From: Algoriphagus sp.
GTDB taxonomy: Bacteria; Bacteroidota; Bacteroidia; Cytophagales; Cyclobacteriaceae
NCBI GenBank assembly: GCA_018336015.1
Contig: JAGXQZ010000013.1
Span: forward strand, 1 to 64,000
Length of the DNA stretch: 64,000 bases
Direction of reading: 5' to 3'
The notes beneath the pieces were generated by a model that was not told where the DNA came from, did no database searches, and saw nothing but the letters and a program-made list of their open reading frames with translations. Within the stretch, counting starts at the first letter, position 1. Each line of letters opens with the position of its first letter. The translations under genes were made by a program, and so were the position numbers. Shown here piece by piece: positions 1-8,173 of the stretch.

Positions 1-130
1 CCTGTTAATTCAATATTAAATTCTGTCTTCATTTTTAAAAAAACCATAATTCGATTCATTCTATCGGGGCGGAAAATTGAAGTCACCTTTGCATCGTAAA
101 ACTGTGCAAACCATACTTCAATTATAAAAA

Positions 131-1639
131 ATGAAAAAGTTTAATTACCTACTCACCCTTTTGACTGCCTTTACGCTTGTGATGACAAGCTGTAAAGAAG
201 ACGAAAAACCTGATAATGGTGTAACTATCGAGGGTATCCCAGCGACTGCTCGAATCGATGCGGGTGCTACACTTGGTCCAGTAAATGCCACAATCACAGG
301 TTTGGATGGATTGGTTACCCTTACCATTACTAAAGATGGTGCTCCTTTGACTACAGCCCCATTGACAGGAACTACTGCTACTGTTCCTTTTTCTTACACA
401 GCTCTTCCAGCTGATGCCGGAAAGAATGTGGTTTTTGAATTCAAAGCCACTGATAAAGATGGCGATTTTGCTTCTGCCACTCACGTGTTGACAGTTGGTG
501 CTGAGCCTACTACCATTCGTGTAACAGGCAACATTACAGCTAATACTACTTGGGTAACCGGTAAGACCTATATTTTGGGTAGCAGAGTAATTGTAACCAA
601 TGGCGCTAAATTGACTATTCAGAAAGGCGTTATTGTGAAAGGCGAGGCTGGTACAGGGGCTAATGCTACTGCACTTATCATTGCCAGAGGTGCTCAAATC
701 GATGCACAGGGCACTGCCACAGAGCCAATCATTTTTACCTCAGTAGCTGACGAAATCCAGCCAGGTCAAGTAGCTTCTCCAAACTTAGAGCCTACGATCG
801 AAGGCCTTTGGGGCGGATTAATTGTACTAGGAAGAGCAAGAGGTTCTTTTGCTGGTGATGTACAGGAAATCCAAATCGAAGGTATTCCTGCTTCAGATAC
901 GAATGGTCTCTATGGTGGAACCAATGATGCAGACAACTCAGGTATCATTAAATACATCTCCATCCGTCACGGTGGTGCCAACATCGGTGAAGGCAACGAA
1001 ATCAATGGCCTTACACTCGGTGGCGTAGGTTCAGGTACCGTAATCGAAAACGTAGAAGTAGTTGCCAACCAAGACGATGGAATCGAGTGGTTTGGTGGTA
1101 CAGTATCCGTAAAAAATGCACTTATCTGGAATTCAGGTGATGATGCCGTAGACACTGACCAAGCTTGGGCAGGTACTTTGGATAACTTCATCGTGATCTG
1201 CGGTGTGAATACGGATCATGCCTTGGAAATCGACGGTCCAGAGGGAGCTTACAATGCTGCTCATACTGTGAAAAACGGTTCTGTTAAAGGCCATCCTTCT
1301 TCTGAATTTGCAGACTTCAGAGCCGGCGCAAGAGGCACTTTCGAAAACCTGTACTTCTTCAACTTCCCCGCTCCTTCTGCCAACAACAACGCGGGCAGAG
1401 GAGACCTTTCCCTCAGCGGTGACGCAACCATCGCCAACTTTAGCAACGGTGCCTTGAAATTCATCAAGTTGGAAGCTACCCTAGCGGACGGAGTCACTCT
1501 TCAGCAGGCTTTCAGAAATGGTACAGACGTACACGCTGCTACGGTTGCACTGAAGGCAAATACCGTAGGCGCTAACAAAGCTGCTTTCACAGGTTGGACT
1601 TGGGCAGCTGCTGCAAACGCACTTGCCGACTTCAAATAA
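131..1639 (+). CDS. Surface lipoprotein with parallel beta-helix repeats, paired with TonB receptor
   Basis: The 502-residue product starts with a lipoprotein signal peptide ending at Cys21 (TLVMTSC). The following residues K-E-D-E resemble the Bacteroidota lipoprotein export signal, so the protein is probably on the cell surface. Residues ~30-130 form an Ig-like or cadherin-like segment (DKDGDFASA). The rest is rich in short Gly/Asn/Val strands (for example GAKLTIQKGVIVKGEAG, GGTNDADNSGIIKYISIRHG), the pattern of a right-handed parallel beta-helix. Such helices bind or cleave polysaccharides, but I see no lyase catalytic signature. The gene lies 81 bp upstream of a TonB-dependent receptor on the same strand, with a strong hairpin between, so the two probably form a ligand capture and uptake pair. 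It has no SusD features. Substrate unknown. Confidence 0.8.
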   Translation: MKKFNYLLTLLTAFTLVMTSCKEDEKPDNGVTIEGIPATARIDAGATLGPVNATITGLDGLVTLTITKDGAPLTTAPLTGTTATVPFSYTALPADAGKNVVFEFKATDKDGDFASATHVLTVGAEPTTIRVTGNITANTTWVTGKTYILGSRVIVTNGAKLTIQKGVIVKGEAGTGANATALIIARGAQIDAQGTATEPIIFTSVADEIQPGQVASPNLEPTIEGLWGGLIVLGRARGSFAGDVQEIQIEGIPASDTNGLYGGTNDADNSGIIKYISIRHGGANIGEGNEINGLTLGGVGSGTVIENVEVVANQDDGIEWFGGTVSVKNALIWNSGDDAVDTDQAWAGTLDNFIVICGVNTDHALEIDGPEGAYNAAHTVKNGSVKGHPSSEFADFRAGARGTFENLYFFNFPAPSANNNAGRGDLSLSGDATIANFSNGALKFIKLEATLADGVTLQQAFRNGTDVHAATVALKANTVGANKAAFTGWTWAAAANALADFK

Positions 1640-1650
1640 TATCACTTCAA

Positions 1651-1692
1651 AAGAAGAAGGAAGGTCTTGCAAGGATCCTTCCTTCTTCTTCT
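1651..1692 (+). terminator. Strong hairpin between lipoprotein and TonB receptor genes
   Basis: AAGAAGAAGGAAGG at 1651-1664 is perfectly complementary to 1677-1690, a 14-bp stem with a 12-nt loop, 12 bp after the lipoprotein stop. The 3' arm is T-rich but there is no long uridine run. It may act as a terminator or attenuator, or stabilise the upstream mRNA so the lipoprotein is made in excess of the receptor. Confidence 0.6.
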
Positions 1693-1720
1693 CTATTAAG
1701 AATAACTAACAAAAAGCTGT

Positions 1721-4624
1721 ATGAACAAGAAAAAACAGGCGTTGCCGATTAAACCACTGGCAATCCTACTTCTCATCGTTGCCTTCCAATTGATTACCGG
1801 GTTTGTTTTTGCACAGAGTGGTACCATCCGAGGCGCCATCTTTGATGAAAAAACCGGTGAGCCTCTATTTGGCGTTTCCGTGTTGGTGAAGGAATCCTCT
1901 ACCGGTGCGGTGACAGATTTCGATGGTAAATTTGAAATCAAAGTCAACCCAGGTACCTATACTCTACAGGTATCTTACATTTCCTATTCTACCCTAACTC
2001 TTACTGACGTAGTGGTAGAGGCAGATAAAGTAGCTGTGCTCCCTGATATTCTACTTAAAGAAGAGGCTTCAGAGTTGGAAACAGTAACTGTATCTGCAGC
2101 AGCCATCCGTACCACGGAATCGGCCCTGATGTCAGTAAAAAGAAATGCCTCAAACCTAATTGATGGGATCTCTGCCAGTACGTTTAGACAAATCGGTGAC
2201 GGCGACGCAGCCTCAGCCGTAAAAAGAGTAACTGGTGTCTCTATCGAAGGTGGAAAATATGTCTACGTGCGTGGCTTGGGTGACCGATATACCAAAACAG
2301 TCTTGAATGGCGTAGATATCCCTGGTTTGGACCCAGACCGTAATACAATCCAAATGGATATTTTTCCAACCAACGTGATTGACAACATCATTGTCTCCAA
2401 ATCATTTACAGCAGACCTTCCTGCTGATTTCACTGGTGGTGTTGTAGATATCGAGACCAAAGATTTTCCTGAAGAAAAAACATTCAGAGTGAATATCTCA
2501 GGAGGACTTAATCCTGCGATGCACTTCAATAAAAACTACCTGACTTATCAAGGTGGAAAAACAGACTTTTTGGGTTTCGACGATGGTACAAGAGCAAATC
2601 CTACGGGTGGAAGCACTGCGATCCCTCAGTTTGCGGAAGTAATTGGTAATCCAAACGGTGCAAAAGGGCAGGAATTTCAAAATATCCTGAGAGGGTTCAA
2701 CAAAACTTTGGGGCCAACCACACAGACTTCCTTGATGGATTTCGGATTGGGTCTTTCTTTCGGGAATCAGATCGTAAGACCAAAGGCTACCTGGGGATAC
2801 AATGCTGCGTTGACGTATAAAAATGATACGGAATATTACCAAGGCGCCCAATTTAACCTTTTTGCGAAGCCAATCAGCCAATCCGAAACCGAAATGGAAG
2901 CCTTGGAAAGACAAGTAGGTAACTATGGGGTAAACAGTGTGCTTTTGGGTGGTTTGGCAGGAATTGCGCTGAAAACCGAGCATTCAAAGTACAAACTCAA
3001 TTTCCTTCACCTTCAAAACGGGGAATCCAAAGCAGGTACTTTTGATTTTGAAAACACCAACCTTGGGGCAAACTTTGAGGCTAAACAGTACAACTTAGAG
3101 TATAGCCAAAGAGGACTTTCCAGTGTATTGCTTTCCGGTAGCCATTTTATTAGGGGCCGTGCTTGGGAAGTAAACTGGAAATTGGCACCTACGAGATCTA
3201 CGATCGAGGATCCGGATATCCGTTTCACCAGATTTAGACTACCTACCAATTCGATCTCCTCAGAAGTTGGTTTACCAGCCCGTATTTGGAGGAATCTGGA
3301 AGAAATCAATTTGGTAGGTAGAATTGACCTTGCCAGAAATTTCAAACTTTGGAATCAAGATGCCAAATTGAAATTTGGGGGTTCATATACCTTTAAAGAA
3401 AGAGATTTCGAAATCCAAAGTTTCCAATTCCCAACAGGAAGTGTAAGACTGGATGGAAATCCAAACACCATTCTTGACGAAGCAAATCTTTTTTCGGCTA
3501 CAAATAGGAACGGTGTCAGATATAATCCTGATTTTATTCCAAATAATCCAAACAAGTTCCAATCGGATCTTTCCAACATTGGGGGTTATGTAAGTGCAGA
3601 AGCGAATCCGCTTCCCAAACTCAAGACCATTCTCGGCTTGAGAGTTGAGAAGTACACGCAGTTTTATTCAGGTACCAACCAAAATGCAACCATCGTATTT
3701 GATGATGAGCAAGTTCTGGACGACTTGGATTTCTTTCCAACCCTTAACATGGTATTTAATCTGAAAGAAAATCAGAATCTGAGATTCTCTGCTACCCGTA
3801 CCATTGCTAGACCTTCCTTCAAGGAGCTTTCTTTTGCAGAAATTCTTGATCCGATCACTGGTAGAACCTTTATCGGTGGACTTTTCCAAGAAACTACCAA
3901 CGGAGGTACAGAAGTCCTTTGGGATGGAAACCTTCAGTCTACCCGAATCAACAACTTTGACCTGAGATGGGAAGCTTTCCAGCAAAGAGGAGAAATGTGG
4001 TCAATGGGAGCTTTCTACAAGACCTTTGAGAATCCAATCGAAATCGTACAGTTTCTCTCTGATCCGGGATCTTTCCAGCCTCGAAATGTAGGCAACGGTA
4101 CTGTGCTTGGGGTTGAAATGGAATTCAGAAAATCACTGGGCTTCCTATCTGCGCGTATGGAAAACTTCCTTTGGACGACCAACGTGACCATCACCGAGTC
4201 TCGAATCAACATGTCTGCCACCGAGCTGAAGTCCAGAGAACTAACTGCCAGAGAAGGTCAAGTGGTTGGAACGACACGAGATATGGCAGGACAAGCTCCT
4301 TACATAGTTAATACAGGAATTTCTTACAATAACTTCAGCAACGGCTGGGAAGCCGGGATCTATTACAACGTGCAGGGTCCAACATTGAACCTGGTTGGAT
4401 TTGGTAACCGGACAGATACCTACACCGTCCCTTTCCATGCACTTAACCTGAATATCAATAAGACCTTTGGTGCTGATGAGCGAATCCGTACCAGCCTGGG
4501 CGTTCAGAATTTGTTGAATGATAAACGTGAGATTGTATTTAGCTCATTTGGGGCCCAGGATCAGATTTTCACCCAATTGGCTCCAGGTACACGAGTGAAC
4601 TTCAGCGTAGGATTTTCATTCTAA
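1721..4624 (+). CDS. TonB-dependent outer-membrane receptor with CarboxypepD_reg-like N-domain
   Basis: The 967-residue product has a signal peptide ending near FVFAQSG (~residue 33), then a carboxypeptidase-regulatory-like domain at ~34-115 (GTIRGAIFDEKTGEPLFGVS). The plug follows at ~130-250 with KRVTGVSIEGGKYVYVRGLG and DRYTKTVLNGVDIPGLDPDR, typical of Bacteroidota TonB-dependent receptors. The remaining ~700 residues form the barrel, ending in the aromatic terminus NFSVGFSF needed for outer-membrane insertion. It would import a ligand across the outer membrane using TonB-ExbBD energy. The upstream beta-helix lipoprotein suggests a two-part surface complex but the genes lack the SusC/SusD arrangement. 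Ligand unknown. Confidence 0.93.
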   Translation: MNKKKQALPIKPLAILLLIVAFQLITGFVFAQSGTIRGAIFDEKTGEPLFGVSVLVKESSTGAVTDFDGKFEIKVNPGTYTLQVSYISYSTLTLTDVVVEADKVAVLPDILLKEEASELETVTVSAAAIRTTESALMSVKRNASNLIDGISASTFRQIGDGDAASAVKRVTGVSIEGGKYVYVRGLGDRYTKTVLNGVDIPGLDPDRNTIQMDIFPTNVIDNIIVSKSFTADLPADFTGGVVDIETKDFPEEKTFRVNISGGLNPAMHFNKNYLTYQGGKTDFLGFDDGTRANPTGGSTAIPQFAEVIGNPNGAKGQEFQNILRGFNKTLGPTTQTSLMDFGLGLSFGNQIVRPKATWGYNAALTYKNDTEYYQGAQFNLFAKPISQSETEMEALERQVGNYGVNSVLLGGLAGIALKTEHSKYKLNFLHLQNGESKAGTFDFENTNLGANFEAKQYNLEYSQRGLSSVLLSGSHFIRGRAWEVNWKLAPTRSTIEDPDIRFTRFRLPTNSISSEVGLPARIWRNLEEINLVGRIDLARNFKLWNQDAKLKFGGSYTFKERDFEIQSFQFPTGSVRLDGNPNTILDEANLFSATNRNGVRYNPDFIPNNPNKFQSDLSNIGGYVSAEANPLPKLKTILGLRVEKYTQFYSGTNQNATIVFDDEQVLDDLDFFPTLNMVFNLKENQNLRFSATRTIARPSFKELSFAEILDPITGRTFIGGLFQETTNGGTEVLWDGNLQSTRINNFDLRWEAFQQRGEMWSMGAFYKTFENPIEIVQFLSDPGSFQPRNVGNGTVLGVEMEFRKSLGFLSARMENFLWTTNVTITESRINMSATELKSRELTAREGQVVGTTRDMAGQAPYIVNTGISYNNFSNGWEAGIYYNVQGPTLNLVGFGNRTDTYTVPFHALNLNINKTFGADERIRTSLGVQNLLNDKREIVFSSFGAQDQIFTQLAPGTRVNFSVGFSF

Positions 4625-4646
4625 TTACATACAGCTTCTAGTTCAG

Positions 4647-4678
4647 AAAAGCCATTCCATATTGGGGTGGCTTTTTTC
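4647..4678 (+). terminator. Rho-independent terminator after TonB receptor
   Basis: AAAAGCCA (4647-4654) pairs with TGGCTTTT (4668-4675), extended by weaker pairs into the loop and followed by T residues, 22 bp after the receptor stop codon. Confidence 0.75.
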
Positions 4679-4742
4679 CTTTTCATAGTTGGATTTTCAT
4701 GGAATAGTGGAAGGTATCCCATTCGATTCACTAATTTGGAAC

Positions 4743-5324
4743 ATGATAAATCGTTTTACCCTATTTCTGGTTTTGGTGTTCACTCTAAGCCTCAGCCAAC
4801 ATTCAGCTTTCTCTCAAGAGAAAACACCATCACACAAGTTTTGGGAAACCCTAAAAAGCCATTGCGGAAAAGCCTATGAAGGCAAATTGGTGTCTCCAGA
4901 ATCTGATCCTCGTTTTGCAGGAAAGCTGGTGATGCATGTCAGAGCCTGTGAGGATGGAAGAATTCGGATTCCGTTTTTTGTGGGTGATGATCGATCCCGT
5001 ACTTGGGTATTGACTAGGGATGAAGCTGGATTGATTCAGCTCAAGCATGACCATCGGCATGAAGATGGTTCGGAGGATCAAGTGACCCAATATGGCGGGA
5101 AGGCCACCCATACAGGATCGGTGACGACTCAGTTCTTTCCTGCAGATCAATTTACTGCCAACTTACTCCCGGCAGCCGTAGGTAATGTTTGGTGGATCAC
5201 GGTAGACGAAACCTCCTTTACTTATAATCTCAGAAGATTGGGCACACCCACCTTATTTTCTGTCAGATTTGACTTGACTCAATCTATCGATATCCCCGCT
5301 GCTCCATGGGGATGGCAAGACTAA
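4743..5324 (+). CDS. Secreted protein of unknown function
   Basis: I chose the ATG at 4743 because it gives a clean signal peptide (MINRFTLFLVLVFTLSLS then HSAFSQ, cleavage near residue 24); the upstream in-frame ATG at 4689 adds an implausible N-terminus. The mature part (~170 residues) has no domain I recognise. It is rich in charged and aromatic residues, has two cysteines (SHCGKAYEG, VRACEDGR) that could form a disulfide, and a His/Asp-rich stretch (LKHDHRHEDGSED) that could bind metal. It is followed immediately by a DinB-family gene (12 bp). Exported, probably periplasmic; function not assigned. Confidence 0.75.
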   Translation: MINRFTLFLVLVFTLSLSQHSAFSQEKTPSHKFWETLKSHCGKAYEGKLVSPESDPRFAGKLVMHVRACEDGRIRIPFFVGDDRSRTWVLTRDEAGLIQLKHDHRHEDGSEDQVTQYGGKATHTGSVTTQFFPADQFTANLLPAAVGNVWWITVDETSFTYNLRRLGTPTLFSVRFDLTQSIDIPAAPWGWQD

Positions 5325-5335
5325 AAACTAAAGCC

Positions 5336-5779
5336 ATGACCAACCCTTCTCTTATTGCACTCTGGGCTGAAGGCCGAACCCGCTTTACCAAGCTTTTGGA
5401 AATTGTACAGGAAACTGACCTCTCTAAGAAAAATGGAGACAGTCCCAATTCAGCCGGTTTTCTGATCCGTCACATCGCAGAAGTAGAGTTACTTTTTGCC
5501 AAAAATGTTTTTGGATTGGCAGAGGTGAAAATTGTCGCCAAAACCCTGATTGCCGGAAAGGATACAGGCGAGTGGACGGATTTAGCTGAACTGAGAGAAA
5601 TAGCAGCCTATGCCGCCGAAATGCTGGAAAAGGCTATTTCTCTTCAGGAAAATTGGGATCAAGTGATCGAAACCAAAGAGTTTGGCAAAAAGACCAAGGC
5701 AGAAGCATTGGGAAGAATCACCACCCACACGGCATATCATGCAGGTCAGTTGGCCTTGGTTCTGAAGTATGGTAAATGA
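5336..5779 (+). CDS. DinB-family putative metal-dependent hydrolase
   Basis: The 147-residue four-helix-bundle protein resembles the DinB/DUF664 superfamily. The three expected metal-ligand histidines are visible: one in LIRHIAEVE near the N-terminus and two in the C-terminal stretch TTHTAYHAGQL. The family includes thiol-transferases and metal-dependent enzymes of mostly unknown substrate. The start at 5336 avoids the overlap with the preceding gene that the ATG at 5306 would create. It probably shares a transcript with the upstream secreted-protein gene, although the two show no functional link. Confidence 0.85.
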   Translation: MTNPSLIALWAEGRTRFTKLLEIVQETDLSKKNGDSPNSAGFLIRHIAEVELLFAKNVFGLAEVKIVAKTLIAGKDTGEWTDLAELREIAAYAAEMLEKAISLQENWDQVIETKEFGKKTKAEALGRITTHTAYHAGQLALVLKYGK

Positions 5780-5784
5780 CTTTT

Positions 5785-6276
5785 TCAGGTCAATTTTCGG
5801 ATGATTTCTCCTGACTCCGGATAAAGTGGAAGTAACTCCTCGGTGGTAAAAAGCTCAAAATCTCTAAAATCAAACCCCGGAGCTACCACACAGGATACCA
5901 ATGCATAACTATCGGCGTAATCTACCGAGCTGCCAAAGATGGTATTTGCCGGTACGAGGTGTTGAGGCCTTGCACCCTTTTCAGAAACAGGTCCTAGCAT
6001 GAGGATTTCATGTCCCTTTTCACCTAATAAGTGAACTGAAAGCGGGCTCCCCTCATGCCAAAACCACAATTCATCACTTTGAATGCGGTGAAAGTGGGAG
6101 ACATCCTGAGACCGAAGCAAAAAGTAAATGGAGGTGGCTAAATTCCGTTTTTCTCCATTGGGATGAATCATAGACTGATCTGATCGAAATGTCTCAGCAT
6201 AAAATCCTCCTTCCGGGTGAGCAGTCATTTCCAGCAACTCTACCAGTTCCTCGACGCGCTTTTCGTTTGGGCTCAT
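5785..6276 (-). CDS. Cupin-fold protein (DUF985 family)
   Basis: The 163-residue cupin matches the DUF985 family: HPEGGFYAETFRSD near residue 20, TSIYFLLRSQDVSHFHRIQS and ELWFWHEGSPLSVHLL in the centre, and the C-terminal VAPGFDFRDFELF. The two-His cupin pattern is present. Relatives are often annotated as sugar-epimerase-like, but activity is not established. Its ATG overlaps the stop of the UDP-GlcNAc 2-epimerase gene by 4 bp (ATGA), so the two are translationally coupled. That coupling suggests a role in surface-sugar metabolism (inference). Confidence 0.88.
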   Translation of the reverse strand: MSPNEKRVEELVELLEMTAHPEGGFYAETFRSDQSMIHPNGEKRNLATSIYFLLRSQDVSHFHRIQSDELWFWHEGSPLSVHLLGEKGHEILMLGPVSEKGARPQHLVPANTIFGSSVDYADSYALVSCVVAPGFDFRDFELFTTEELLPLYPESGEIIRKLT

Positions 6277-7367
6277 GAATAGCTATGGATTAAAATGTCG
6301 ACAATCCGTTCGGCAGTTTTACCGTCCCAGAGTGGAATGCCTTGGTACTGCTTCCATTCACCTCGCATGATTTTTTGAAGGTAAGGTCTGAGTTTGGAAG
6401 GATCTGTGCCGACTAGTTCATTGGTTCCAAGATGGATGGTTTCCGCTCTTTCGGTATTGTTTCGGAGAGTCACACAAGGCACATTCATCACGGAAGTTTC
6501 CTCGGTCACACCCCCGGAATCGGTGATTACGCCTTTGGCATTTTTCACCAGGTAATTGAATTCCAAATAGCCTAATGGCTCACACATATGAAGGTTTGGA
6601 GCGTCTATTCCGAGGTTTTGGAGATTTTTGGCTGTCCTCGGATGGACTGGGAAAATGATCGGAAGACCTTCCGTTCCTTCCAAAATCGCATCGATCATGG
6701 CCTTAAGTGATTGCTCCTGATCCACATTTGCGGGGCGATGCATGGTCATGACGAAATAGTTTTTGGGCTCTAACTTTTGGAAGATATCTCCTTCAGGTTT
6801 TTTGAAATGGGGGAGCTGTGCCATGAGGGTATCAATCATGGTGTTGCCTACAAAGTGGATTTTTTCTTCCGGGATGCCTGCTTTTCTCAGGTTGTTATTG
6901 GCGATCTCGGAGGTGGTGAAAAAGTGATCTGTAATCGAATCCGTGACCATTCGGTTGATTTCTTCGGGCATGCTGAGGTCTCCGGATCTGATTCCTCCCT
7001 CGACATGAGCTACATCGATTTGGAGTTTTTTGGCCGCAATCGAGCAAGCTAAGGTGCTGGTCACGTCTCCAACTACGATTACTAGGTTGGGACGATTTTC
7101 CATCAACTCTTTTTCGAAAGCGACCATGATAGCCCCTGTCTGCTCCGCTTGAGTCCCGCCTCCGCCACCGAGATTGGCGTCCGGATCGGGAATAGATAGC
7201 TGCTCAAAAAAATCACCGGACATCTTTTTGTCATAGTGCTGGCCTGTGTGAACTAATCTGAAGCTCACATCCAATCCTTCTTTTTGCCTTTTTTGAAAGG
7301 CATGAATGATCGGAGCAATCTTCATAAAATTAGGGCGAGCACCTGCAACAATGGTAAAAAGAGGCAT
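6273..7367 (-). CDS. wecB: UDP-N-acetylglucosamine 2-epimerase (non-hydrolysing)
   Basis: The 364-residue enzyme interconverts UDP-GlcNAc and UDP-ManNAc for surface polysaccharide synthesis in the cytoplasm. Family signatures are GARPNFMKIAPI at the N-terminus, VHTGQHYDKKMSGDFF, VVGDVTSTLACSIAAKK, HVEGGIRSGD, MTMHRPANVD, and VITDSGGVTEE near the C-terminus. Length matches the WecB/MnaA family. I start it at 7367 (MPLFTIVAGARPN), since this places the beta-strand at the usual distance from the N-terminus; an ATG at 7391 would add eight residues. It is transcribed with the downstream cupin gene. Confidence 0.93.
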   Translation of the reverse strand: MPLFTIVAGARPNFMKIAPIIHAFQKRQKEGLDVSFRLVHTGQHYDKKMSGDFFEQLSIPDPDANLGGGGGTQAEQTGAIMVAFEKELMENRPNLVIVVGDVTSTLACSIAAKKLQIDVAHVEGGIRSGDLSMPEEINRMVTDSITDHFFTTSEIANNNLRKAGIPEEKIHFVGNTMIDTLMAQLPHFKKPEGDIFQKLEPKNYFVMTMHRPANVDQEQSLKAMIDAILEGTEGLPIIFPVHPRTAKNLQNLGIDAPNLHMCEPLGYLEFNYLVKNAKGVITDSGGVTEETSVMNVPCVTLRNNTERAETIHLGTNELVGTDPSKLRPYLQKIMRGEWKQYQGIPLWDGKTAERIVDILIHSYS

Positions 7368-7501
7368 AACGATAAGATTAAATCTGCCCAAAAATACAGA
7401 TTGAATTTATCTATTCAGGTCAAAATCTGATTAAAAAAGAGAGGATTAGTAGCTTTTTTGTTTCTTTGTATGACCTTGGTTTTTTGATTAAGCAGTATTG
7501 A

Positions 7502-8173
7502 ATGAGAACATTGGATAAATTGGGAGTGAGATGGAGCGTTGGATTTTTTGCTTTTATTTTCGCGTGCTTTTCCTGTATTGAGACCGTAGACAATCAGTCA
7601 CTGGTGTATTCCAACAATTTTTCCAACTTGGATTTAGCCAATTTTGAAAATGGGAGATTATTTATTTGGCAAAGAGATACGATAGCGGGGTATTACCACA
7701 ATGAGGAAGTGGCAGTCACAGTCAAAGACCTTCCCACGCATAATTACCTCAAAGTATCTATCGAAATTTTGGTCCATGACAGTTGGGACGGTAATGCCGA
7801 TGATGGCATTTCAGGGCCTGACTTTTGGTTTATGGGATTGGATGATTCGGAGACCTTGCGCACTACCTTTTCCAACTCCCCTTGTGTGTCAACTTTTTGT
7901 TTATATCAGTCCTTCCCGAATCGGTTTTTTAGACAAAATCGTCCAAAAACAGGAGCCACTTCTATCAATTTACCAGGACTATGTCTGTTTGGAGCATCAT
8001 CTTCCTATACTTCCCGCTATGTCGTGGAGCAGCTCATTGAGCATACAAATCCTGAAGCAAGGGTATTTATGGGAGCAGAACTAAAGCAGACCAATAGTCC
8101 GGATCCCATTTGCGATGAATCTTGGTCCATTGCGAGTATTCAAGTGTTAGCAATTCAAACCAACAGAAAATGA
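7502..8173 (+). CDS. Lipoprotein of unknown function, coupled to Wzi-like gene
   Basis: The 223-residue product has a hydrophobic N-terminus ending in ACFSC (Cys25), a plausible lipobox, so it is probably outer-membrane anchored. The mature part is beta-rich, with aspartates and glycines (HDSWDGNADDGISGPDFW) that resemble a jelly-roll or calcium-binding surface, and four further cysteines (including CVSTFCLYQ). No family recognised. Its stop overlaps the start of the Wzi-like gene (ATGA at 8170-8173), so both are translated from one mRNA and likely work together at the outer membrane. Confidence 0.75.
   Translation: MRTLDKLGVRWSVGFFAFIFACFSCIETVDNQSLVYSNNFSNLDLANFENGRLFIWQRDTIAGYYHNEEVAVTVKDLPTHNYLKVSIEILVHDSWDGNADDGISGPDFWFMGLDDSETLRTTFSNSPCVSTFCLYQSFPNRFFRQNRPKTGATSINLPGLCLFGASSSYTSRYVVEQLIEHTNPEARVFMGAELKQTNSPDPICDESWSIASIQVLAIQTNRK

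Noticed and set aside
131-4624. SusC/SusD polysaccharide utilisation locus
   Set aside because: No SusD-like TPR lipoprotein, glycoside hydrolase or regulator is near, and the lipoprotein is a beta-helix type.
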